From: an uncultured Desulfobacterales bacterium
GTDB lineage: Bacteria > Desulfobacterota > Desulfobacteria > Desulfobacterales > G020354645
DNA: 5,252 bases
Reading direction: 5' to 3'
NCBI GenBank assembly: GCA_947259865.1
Contig: CAMYNZ010000455.1
Coordinates: 1-5,252 of the forward strand
Shown here: piece after piece, positions 1 through 5,252 of the stretch
Layout of the letters: every line of letters starts with the position of its first letter
How positions within the stretch are numbered: position 1 is the first letter of the stretch
Position numbers and translations under genes: made by a program
Notes under the pieces: generated by a model
Database searches by the model: none
The model's input: only the letters and a program-made list of their open reading frames with translations
Told to the model about the DNA's origin: nothing

Positions 1-34
1 CTACGACCCCTTATGCATGAGTTTGCACGATGCA

Positions 35-58
35 GTCGCTGATGATTTATGCAGCGAC
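35..58. repeat. Small inverted repeat downstream of the RND gene
   Basis: GTCGCTG (35-41) is matched by its exact complement CAGCGAC (52-58) across a 10-base loop, 25 bases past the permease stop. No T-run follows on either strand, so it is not a classic intrinsic terminator. It may be a transcript-end hairpin or chance. Confidence 0.3.
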
Positions 59-82
59 CTCGTCAAAAAACTCCCCGACCCC

Positions 83-802
83 TCATTTATTTAAGAACTC
101 TTCGAGAGATCTCTTCAGATTTATCATACTTTGGCGTATTTCGGACTTCCTTGGCGCCGGTTCTTTGAGCCAGGCCAGAAGCGGTTTCTTATCCGGAACT
201 CTGGTTGCTTCGATCAGTTTGCGGATTATTATTCTGTGTTTGCCGGCGTAAACATGAATAGATGGCATAAACGGAAAAAATCGGGCTTTACGTATTTTGG
301 TGATATCACCTTTCTGCAAAAAAAACCGATCCACCGGACTTCCCACGGTAATACCGTCAGAGGTGACATCCACGTAATAACCCTCCCTGCTCCTTTTGGC
401 CATAAAGAAGACAAGTCCGATCCAGGTGGGAATCAGAAGAAAAAGCAGAATCCCGATTACTTCTAAAGCCATCCCGATAAAGAATACCGAAACCTCTATT
501 AAAAGCTTCAGAGCCGTAGGCGCCTGGAATGTGGTATCCCGGGTAACCTCGATGAATCCCGGTGCCAGCTGGATGAAGCCGGCTGCCAGAACAAGCAGTT
601 GAACACCAAGGACAAAGACAACTCCCAGCCTGGCATATCTGCGGCGTGAAAAGAAAAAGCTTCTGCCCTGGGGCGCTTCCTTCCACCTGGGACCGCGAAA
701 TGCTGAAATTATATAATACCCCAGGCCTTCAAACAGGGTGTACATGATCGGCACAACCACCAGGGTGAAAACGGTGGCGAAACCAATGCCAAAAAGGCAC
801 AA
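83..802 (-). CDS. C-terminal extension of the RND permease: end of TM12, extra membrane segments and PH-like domain, out of frame
   Basis: This 239-residue frame begins at a TTG inside the duplicated TM12 segment (GIGFATVFTLVVVP), then IMYTLFEG, the usual end of an RND core. It continues for about 200 residues that AcrB-type pumps lack. There is a basic linker (about 36-57, with FSRRRYARLG), a membrane segment at about 59-83, a second hydrophobic stretch at about 97-135 (one or two helices), then a soluble domain at about 140-215 with alternating beta-strands and a final helix (LLAWLKE). DVTSDGITVGSPV and QKGDITKI resemble bacterial PH (bPH) folds; that is inference by pattern. The tail 216-239 is a charged helix. 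Deleting one 46-bp copy puts this frame exactly in phase with 2345-729, so it is best read as the end of the same protein. The TTG has only a weak GGTGG upstream, and ATG 745 has no clear ribosome site. Confidence 0.75.
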   Translation of the reverse strand: MCLFGIGFATVFTLVVVPIMYTLFEGLGYYIISAFRGPRWKEAPQGRSFFFSRRRYARLGVVFVLGVQLLVLAAGFIQLAPGFIEVTRDTTFQAPTALKLLIEVSVFFIGMALEVIGILLFLLIPTWIGLVFFMAKRSREGYYVDVTSDGITVGSPVDRFFLQKGDITKIRKARFFPFMPSIHVYAGKHRIIIRKLIEATRVPDKKPLLAWLKEPAPRKSEIRQSMINLKRSLEEFLNK

Positions 803-2345
803 CCACCAGGGTTAAAACGGTGGCGAAACCAATGCCAAAAATCAGCACCACCCCCAGACCTTCCCAGAGTTTGTCTGTTATGGTCAGGGTCAGGATTCCA
901 CCGATGGTTGAAAGGGTTGTCGAAATGATCGGTCTGAGACGCTGTTGGCCGGCGGCAACTATTGAATCGAACATGTTGAGACCGGTTTTACGCACACGGT
1001 TAATGCAATCCACCAGTACGATAGAGTCGTTGACCACTATTCCGCTTAACCCCACCAGACCGATAAAACTCATTATGGTAAAATCGTTTCCCGTAACAAG
1101 CAGACCCACCATGGCACCCACAATCGAAAGGGGAAGTGCGGTGAGTATGGCAAAGGGCTGGGCAATGGAATTGAACTGCGATACCAGCAGTGTTAATATG
1201 AGAAGAAAAGCCACGAGATAAGCCAGTTTCAGGCTGGCAAACGACTCTTCGGTTTCTTCGAATTCACCTGAATAATCGAATTCATAACCGGCAGGAATTT
1301 CTATTTTTTCCAGTTTTGCTTTTAGTTCCTTGGTTATCTCGACGGCGGATCGGCCCTGGTTGTTTGCAGTGATTCTTACAATCCGCCGCCTGTCAGAATG
1401 TCGGATGTTGTTCAGGCCCTTGCCCTGGCTGAAGCTTGCAAAGGCCGACAAGGGAACGAGTTCACCTGAATCCGATCGGACCTTGATATTATCGAGCATT
1501 TCCGGACTGGTTCGTGATTCCGGAGAATAGCGTACCTTGAGATCGTATTTTTTGGATACATCCAGTTCATCTCTGAATTCACGAACATCAAGTCCTGCCG
1601 TTGCGCCTCGCAAACTCAAGGCAACGGCTTCGAGCGGCACCCCCATGGACGCCGCTCGCGGCCGGTCCACTGCGACACGCAGTTCTGGGGGTGCATCAGA
1701 AAAATCATCCTTGATATCTACTATGCCCGGGATACTTTCCATAATATCTCTGACACGGGCTGTGGCTTTTTGCAAAACAGCTATTTCCGGTCCGACGATC
1801 TTTATAATTACCGGGGCGGCCGTGGGCGGCCCCCACTGAAGAGCGCGGAATCTGACATCAGCCCCCGGGATGGTCTTAAGATAGGGTTTCAGGCGTTTTT
1901 TAATCTCATTATGAGAAGCGCGGGCATATTCCTTGCCGTCCATTAACTCCAGGATAATTTCCGCAAAATTACTTATGGTTCCCGTACCGAATGAAAACTC
2001 ATAAGCGCTCTGACCCCGCTGCCCCACAGTGGAAACCACCTGAACAACTTCGGGTACGTTTTGCTTTACGATGTGTTCTACTTTCCTGGCAATGGCGTCG
2101 GTAACATCGACCTCGGTTCCACGGGGTGTCTCCACGGTGATATAAATGTAATCAAAATCCGCATCCGGAAACATATCAATCTTTACCAGCTTGAGTGCAA
2201 AGAGGCTTAAAGCCAGCAGGAGACTCAAAATAATCATGCATATCACAATAAACCGATGGTTCAGAGCCCAGGAGACACTTCTGACATAAATCTTTTTAAG
2301 GCGCCTGAGATCATCCTCCGGTCTGGCAACTTTTCCCTTTCTCAT
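729..2345 (-). CDS. RND efflux permease, C-terminal half (TM7-12), with a frameshifted tail
   Basis: This 538-residue frame is the second repeat of the RND permease. TM7 is at about 31-53, followed by KIDMFPDADFD at the start of the second periplasmic region (about 54-370). TM8 is at about 372-390, TM9 393-416, TM10 423-446, TM11 470-489 and TM12 494-517. TM10 carries GIVVNDSIVLVD: Asn439-Asp440 stand where AcrB has Lys940-Asn941. RLRPIISTTLSTIGG at the start of TM11 is a family signature. ATG 2345 overlaps the end of the N-terminal half by 35 bases. An AGGA lies only 2 bases before it, so independent initiation would be weak, and this ATG may simply be the first Met after a frameshift. The last 21 residues (FWHWFRHR...) are not RND sequence. 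They arise where a 46-bp tandem duplication throws the frame, ending at TGA 729-731. Confidence 0.92.
   Translation of the reverse strand: MRKGKVARPEDDLRRLKKIYVRSVSWALNHRFIVICMIILSLLLALSLFALKLVKIDMFPDADFDYIYITVETPRGTEVDVTDAIARKVEHIVKQNVPEVVQVVSTVGQRGQSAYEFSFGTGTISNFAEIILELMDGKEYARASHNEIKKRLKPYLKTIPGADVRFRALQWGPPTAAPVIIKIVGPEIAVLQKATARVRDIMESIPGIVDIKDDFSDAPPELRVAVDRPRAASMGVPLEAVALSLRGATAGLDVREFRDELDVSKKYDLKVRYSPESRTSPEMLDNIKVRSDSGELVPLSAFASFSQGKGLNNIRHSDRRRIVRITANNQGRSAVEITKELKAKLEKIEIPAGYEFDYSGEFEETEESFASLKLAYLVAFLLILTLLVSQFNSIAQPFAILTALPLSIVGAMVGLLVTGNDFTIMSFIGLVGLSGIVVNDSIVLVDCINRVRKTGLNMFDSIVAAGQQRLRPIISTTLSTIGGILTLTITDKLWEGLGVVLIFGIGFATVLTLVVVPFWHWFRHRFHPGGCADHVHPV
750..841. repeat. 46-bp perfect-length tandem duplication with one mismatch
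   Basis: Copy 1 is 750-795 and copy 2 is 796-841. They match at 45 of 46 positions, the only difference being G767 versus T813. The unit length is 3n+1, so it shifts the frame of the gene it lies in. On the coding strand the copies encode the same TM12 stretch, with Leu (TTA) in the first-read copy and Phe (TTC) in the second. Identity stops exactly at both ends, with no extra flanking microhomology. Confidence 0.97.
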
Positions 2346-3816
2346 GGTCCTGTTTCATGAACCGGCTTAAAACCAGCGGATTGGCGACAAGGGCTATAAT
2401 CAGCGATGCTGAAAGGGCTATCGTTACGGTCTTTGGAAGCAATCCCATATATTCGCCGGTAACACCGGTCATGAGCAGCATGGGCAAAAATGCAGCCATG
2501 GTTGTCAAAGTAGCCGATATTACAGGCATCGCAATTTCGGCAGTCCCTTCTATAACGGCAGCAATCCTGTCCTTGCCAAGCTGATAGTGGGAATATACAT
2601 TTTCGACGACAATAATGGCGTTGTCCACCAGAAGGCCTATGCACAGTACCAGGGAGAAACGGACCATGTCGTTGTTAGACATGCCAAAGACCTTCAAAAA
2701 GACAAAGGTTAAAAGAAGAGATAATGGTATTGATAGTGAGGTAATAACTGAATTTCTCAATCCCATGGCGAAATAGAGAACAAGGATAACGATAATAAGA
2801 CCGAATATGGCCGAATTATTCATCTGGTTGAAACTCTGCTTTATGAATTTTGCCTTGTCTGCGGTTATGGCCGTGTAAACGCCTGCAGGGAAAGACCGCT
2901 CCAGCTCTTTCAGCTTTTCACGCACTTTTAAAGAGGTGGTTAGTATATTGGCGCCGGCCCGCTTTTTGATGGCGATGGATGCCGAAGCCACGCCGTTTAC
3001 CCGGGAATAGCTGATATCTTCCGCATGGCCGTCCGTTACGGTACCCACATCGCCCAGAAATACAACCCGGTCCCCTTGTCTTATCAGCGGAACCTTTGAA
3101 TAATCCCCGATACTTTTTACTTCTGTCAGCGTCCTTAAAAGAAGTCTGCGGCCCTCTATATTAATCTGACCACCCGGGATATTAATATCTGACTGTTTTA
3201 CGGCATTGAAAACATCGAGTATTGTCAGGCCATACTGGTTCAATCTATCCGGTTCCAGATACAGTTGTATTTCCCGAATAAGCCCACCGGCGACATCTGC
3301 TCCCAGAACCTCGGGCATAAGTTCTATTTTGTCGGCAACATCTTCGGTAAGTCTTCTGAGTTTTACCGGATCAATATCACCGACAATTGATGCGATCATG
3401 ATCGGGATGTCCGAAAAACTGACTTCATTGACTTCAGGATCTTCGGCATCGTCAGGAAGATCTTTTCGGGCATCAGTTACTTTTTCCCGGACTCTCTGAA
3501 GAGATCTTTCGAGATCGGCTTCGACTTCAAAATCTATCACAACAACCGACACGCCCTCTGCTGATGTCGAACGAATTTCATCCACATCTTTTAAGTCGCT
3601 CAGGGCTTCTTCAAGGGGTATCGTAACCAGGTTTTCTATTTCAATGGGGGAGGCACCCTGATACAGGGTTACCACAATGGCTACCGGAGCCGATATCTCC
3701 GGTTCGCCTTCCTTGGGAAGAGATGAATAGGCGAAAAATCCGGCAATGATGGGCAATATTATTACAAGCAGGGTGAAGATGGGGCTGCGGTTTATAAAAA
3801 AACGAATGATATTCAT
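2311..3816 (-). CDS. RND efflux permease, N-terminal half (TM1-6), separated by a frameshift
   Basis: This 501-residue frame is the first half of a proton-driven RND transporter of the inner membrane. TM1 is at about 12-32, followed by LPKEGEPEI and a large periplasmic porter/docking region (about 33-330). TM2 is at about 335-352, TM3 356-377, TM4 385-406, TM5 430-450 and TM6 462-484. TM4 carries GLLVDNAIIVVENV, with Asp398-Asn399 where AcrB has the Asp407-Asp408 pair. The TM5 region has the family pattern ATLTTMAAFLP. A typical RND protein is over 1000 residues, so this is only half. The last residues SCQTGG are out-of-frame: shifting one base after HEKGK continues into the C-terminal half. 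No Shine-Dalgarno precedes ATG 3816 (GACCTCACTCGCCC), and the adaptor stop is 14 bases upstream, so translation is probably coupled. Possible substrates include drugs, dyes, solvents or lipids; none is indicated. Confidence 0.93.
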   Translation of the reverse strand: MNIIRFFINRSPIFTLLVIILPIIAGFFAYSSLPKEGEPEISAPVAIVVTLYQGASPIEIENLVTIPLEEALSDLKDVDEIRSTSAEGVSVVVIDFEVEADLERSLQRVREKVTDARKDLPDDAEDPEVNEVSFSDIPIMIASIVGDIDPVKLRRLTEDVADKIELMPEVLGADVAGGLIREIQLYLEPDRLNQYGLTILDVFNAVKQSDINIPGGQINIEGRRLLLRTLTEVKSIGDYSKVPLIRQGDRVVFLGDVGTVTDGHAEDISYSRVNGVASASIAIKKRAGANILTTSLKVREKLKELERSFPAGVYTAITADKAKFIKQSFNQMNNSAIFGLIIVILVLYFAMGLRNSVITSLSIPLSLLLTFVFLKVFGMSNNDMVRFSLVLCIGLLVDNAIIVVENVYSHYQLGKDRIAAVIEGTAEIAMPVISATLTTMAAFLPMLLMTGVTGEYMGLLPKTVTIALSASLIIALVANPLVLSRFMKQDHEKGKSCQTGG

Positions 3817-3830
3817 GGGCGAGTGAGGTC

Positions 3831-4907
3831 TTATTCTGAAATTGTCACGCTTGATCCGGGCTTTAGATATTGGCCTCCGGTCACAACCAGAAGGTCGCCG
3901 GGAGCAAGGCCTTCAACTATCCTGACTAAAGAGCCTTGGATCTGTCCAAGTTTTACTTCCCGTGGCGTTGCCTTTTGGCTGTCATCTATTATAAATACTT
4001 CTTTTTTGGTCTCCCGGTATAAAACACTGCTCTGGGAAATCATGACTGCATCATGAATTACCTCTGTTGTAATGTGTACGCGCGCGGTGAGACCCGCTTT
4101 CAGGGTTATACCAGGGTTTTCCACCAGGATTTCCACATCGAATGTGTTGGTTTTCGGATCAGCTTTTATACCTACCCTGTCGACATGACCTTTGAATGAA
4201 TTTCCAGGAAAGGCTTCTATCTTGACCTCAACCGGATCATCTCTGTCCAGATTCACATAATCGTGTTCATTCAAATGGATTTTAACCCGCATTGATTTCA
4301 TATCCGCGACATTCATGACAGGTTCTCCGATCCCCACATTCTGACCGAATTCCACAGAGCGGGCAGTAATAAAACCTTCAAACGGAGATTTGATTTCGCA
4401 TTTATTCAGACGCTCATTGCAGATACTCTTTACCGCCTGCATCTGAGATACTGCTGCCTGAGCCGATATGTATTCGGCTTCGGATTGTTCATAGGCTTCC
4501 TGTGTAATGACTTTACGCGGTAAAAGGCTTTTGTATCTGTTGAATGTGTTCTCGGCTGCATCAAGACGCGCCCGGGCTGCGGCAAGGTTTGCTTTGGCCT
4601 CGTTTAGCGCCAACCGGTAATCAACCGGCTTCAGTGAGACTAGAAGCTGCCCTTTGGCCACTTCATCTCCGACATCTGCCGTGTAGTCATGCACTATTCC
4701 CGGTACTTCAGCCGATAGGACAACTTCATGATTGGGCTCCAGTCTTCCGGTAGAATTTACAACCAGGGGCAGATCTCGGGCTTTAATCTTTTCAATACGA
4801 ACCGGAACGGGCTTATTCTGCACAACCGCCTCTTTCTCGGCGGGTTTGCAGGCCGACAACAGCGTTATTCCCACACATATTCCTGTTATAATAAAATATT
4901 TTATCAT
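3831..4907 (-). CDS. RND efflux adaptor: periplasmic membrane fusion lipoprotein (HlyD/AcrA family)
   Basis: This 358-residue protein is the periplasmic adaptor that would link the RND permease to an outer-membrane channel. Residues 1-20 form a lipoprotein signal (MIK, a hydrophobic stretch, then the lipobox LLSAC), so Cys20 is the likely lipid-anchored N-terminus. Residues about 56-93 (SAEVPGIV, VGDEVAKGQLL) and 168-203 (KSPFEGFI, GQNVGIGEPV) are the two halves of the split lipoyl domain. Residues about 94-165 are an Ala/Glu/Arg-rich alpha-helical hairpin, about 204-282 the beta-barrel, and 283-358 the membrane-proximal domain ending LKPGSSVTISE. Length is typical for the family. The frame stays open upstream to 5129, but ATG 4907 is preferred because it gives a clean lipoprotein signal. 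The gene ends 14 bases before the permease start, so the two are surely co-transcribed. Substrate cannot be told from sequence. Confidence 0.95.
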   Translation of the reverse strand: MIKYFIITGICVGITLLSACKPAEKEAVVQNKPVPVRIEKIKARDLPLVVNSTGRLEPNHEVVLSAEVPGIVHDYTADVGDEVAKGQLLVSLKPVDYRLALNEAKANLAAARARLDAAENTFNRYKSLLPRKVITQEAYEQSEAEYISAQAAVSQMQAVKSICNERLNKCEIKSPFEGFITARSVEFGQNVGIGEPVMNVADMKSMRVKIHLNEHDYVNLDRDDPVEVKIEAFPGNSFKGHVDRVGIKADPKTNTFDVEILVENPGITLKAGLTARVHITTEVIHDAVMISQSSVLYRETKKEVFIIDDSQKATPREVKLGQIQGSLVRIVEGLAPGDLLVVTGGQYLKPGSSVTISE

Positions 4908-4921
4908 CAGCTGAATTATAT

Positions 4922-4928
4922 CCTCCTG
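4922..4928 (-). promoter_or_regulatory. Strong Shine-Dalgarno of the adaptor gene, unusually far from its ATG
   Basis: The minus strand reads AGGAGGA and then 13 bases before ATG 4907. The sequence is near-perfect, but the spacing is longer than the usual 5-9 bases. In-frame ATA, ATT and CTG codons lie between it and the ATG, and an in-frame ATG at 4940 lies upstream. Because the site is inside any frame starting at 4940 or 5129, it supports initiation downstream of it. ATG 4907 is the only standard start there. Confidence 0.6.
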
Positions 4929-4949
4929 ATATCGCGTCATGCACATTTT

Positions 4950-4998
4950 AAAAAGGACCCCGGTTTCGACCCTGAAGACCACACCGGGCAGTTTTTTT
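4950..4998. promoter_or_regulatory. GC-rich hairpin flanked by T-runs in both directions, in the operon leader
   Basis: CCCGGT (4959-4964) pairs with ACCGGG (4983-4988) around an 18-base loop. On the plus strand it is followed after three bases by seven Ts (4992-4998). On the minus strand it is followed after GTCC by five Ts (4954-4950). The shape is that of a weak bidirectional terminator, placed 43 bases upstream of the adaptor ATG and so inside the operon leader. The stem is only 6 bp, so confidence is low. Confidence 0.25.
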
Positions 4999-5049
4999 GA
5001 TGTCCCGAGTCGTGTTGGTTTGCGTTTCACAATGCACGAATTCAGGTAC

Positions 5050-5087
5050 AAAAATCCCCAGATCCCTGATGGAGAAATGGGGGTTTT
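5050..5087 (-). promoter_or_regulatory. Weak terminator-like hairpin in the operon leader (upstream one)
   Basis: On the minus strand AAAACCCC pairs with GGGGATTTT across a 19-base loop (two 4-bp blocks separated by one C/A mismatch), and the 3' arm runs into TTTTT (5054-5050). The C-G core is short and the loop large, so termination would be weak. On the plus strand the mismatch becomes a U-G pair. It could be a leader attenuator or chance. Confidence 0.2.
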
Positions 5088-5112
5088 AAGTTTGATGCCA
5101 TAGCAACCTCTG

Positions 5113-5141
5113 GTTTTAGGGTAGCGCATTACTGGTGTAAA
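5113..5141 (-). promoter_or_regulatory. Alternative candidate sigma70-type promoter
   Basis: The minus strand has TTTACA (5141-5136, 5/6), a 17-base spacer and TAAAAC (5118-5113, 4/6). It lies just downstream of the stronger candidate and faces the same way, so it could be a second promoter or a chance match. Confidence 0.25.
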
Positions 5142-5147
5142 TGATTC

Positions 5148-5175
5148 ATTATCAGAAGAGTCCTTTGGGGGTCAA
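5148..5175 (-). promoter_or_regulatory. Candidate sigma70-type promoter for the efflux operon (best match)
   Basis: The minus strand has TTGACC (5175-5170, 5/6 to the -35 consensus), a 16-base spacer, and GATAAT (5153-5148, 5/6 to the -10 consensus). It points at the adaptor gene and would give a leader of about 235 bases. This is a consensus match only, with no experimental support. Confidence 0.4.
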
Positions 5176-5252
5176 GATGTTTGGTGGGCCGAGTGGAATT
5201 ACAACCTTTAAAAGAAAATAACAATTTTATTGATGCACTCTAAATCACGGGG

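Larger units (their letters stand above)
83..3816 (-). pseudogene. Whole RND efflux permease gene, interrupted by two +1 frameshifts
   Basis: Read as one unit, the three frames make a single RND (HAE1-like) permease of about 1228 residues after repair. That is 495 residues to HEKGK, 512 from VARPE to the end of TM12, and 221 from IMYTLF to the stop. Both breaks add one net base: one extra A near 2331-2334 and one extra 46-bp copy at 750-841. All protein blocks expected of the family are present and in order, with no missing segment, so the damage is recent or artefactual. If real, no full-length pump is made. A natural two-subunit split at the first break is less likely but possible, since each half carries six TM helices. 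The second break falls inside TM12 and cannot be a natural subunit boundary. Confidence 0.7.
4908..5252. other. Non-coding 5' leader and promoter region of the efflux operon
   Basis: This 345-base stretch has no gene I can support. The minus frame in phase with the adaptor is open from 5129, but its translation (MRYPKTRG..., with scattered Trp, Cys and Lys) looks like neither a signal peptide nor a known domain, and the strong ribosome site lies downstream of it. The region contains candidate promoters, two hairpins and an AT-rich part at about 5199-5232. No clear operator palindrome for a TetR or MarR repressor was found. Confidence 0.6.

Noticed and set aside
35..58. Intrinsic terminator after the permease
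   Set aside because: The 7-bp stem is not followed by a T-run on either strand. The nearby TTTTTT (minus strand, about 65-70) precedes the hairpin and has no stem before it.
83..802. Separate downstream gene for a small membrane protein with a PH-like domain
   Set aside because: Its first residues repeat the RND TM12 sequence, it falls in phase with the permease once one 46-bp copy is removed, and neither TTG 802 nor ATG 745 has a convincing ribosome site.
750..841. CRISPR or regulatory direct-repeat array
   Set aside because: There are only two directly abutting copies without spacers, and both lie inside coding sequence for TM12.
820..1221. Plus-strand open frames opposite the permease (for example 820-1221, 1537-1839, 3206-3499)
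   Set aside because: They are antisense to conserved RND coding sequence, their translations show no recognisable domain, and their composition follows from the opposite strand's codons.
2311..2345. Programmed ribosomal frameshifting between the RND halves
   Set aside because: The shift needed is +1, while A-rich slippery runs usually promote -1. The A4 run is too short for transcriptional slippage, and no prfB-like slow stop codon sits at the site.
4908..5129. N-terminal extension of the adaptor to ATG 5129 (432 aa)
   Set aside because: The extra 74 residues show no domain or signal, the strong AGGAGGA lies inside them, and starting at 4907 gives a standard lipoprotein signal with the Cys at residue 20.

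Overview
The window is one minus-strand efflux operon from a Gram-negative bacterium. The operon encodes a lipoprotein membrane fusion (adaptor) protein followed by an RND-superfamily inner-membrane permease. The two together imply an envelope with inner and outer membranes. Moderate GC and the style of the proteins would fit a deltaproteobacterial (Desulfobacterota-like) source, but that placement is a guess. No outer-membrane factor (TolC type), regulator, RNA gene, transposase or CRISPR array is visible.

Layout in the direction of transcription (right to left): 5252-4908 is a non-coding leader with candidate sigma70-type promoters and two weak terminator-like hairpins. 4907-3831 is the adaptor lipoprotein (358 aa). 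After 14 bases, the RND permease runs from 3816 to 83. 82-1 holds only a small inverted repeat.

The permease is not one open frame. It lies in three consecutive frames: N-terminal half (3816-2311, TM1-6), C-terminal half (2345-729, TM7-12) and a C-terminal extension (802-83). Both breaks are +1 shifts. The first lies around a GGGAAAA run (2331-2337), where removing one A joins the halves as ...HEKGK-VARPE.... The second is caused by a 46-bp tandem duplication (750-795 / 796-841, 45/46 identical) inside the codons of TM12. Removing one copy puts 2345-729 exactly in frame with 802-83. The repaired protein would be about 1228 residues.

The main points of interest are: (1) the 46-bp duplication, which is either a real inactivating or reversible mutation or an assembly artefact that placed two strain alleles side by side; (2) the roughly 200-residue extension after TM12, with extra membrane segments and a possible bacterial PH-like domain, not found in AcrB-type pumps; (3) a long leader with hairpins that might attenuate transcription. 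If functional, adaptor and permease would form a proton-driven tripartite pump with an outer-membrane channel encoded elsewhere. As written, the permease is probably a pseudogene unless the breaks are errors.
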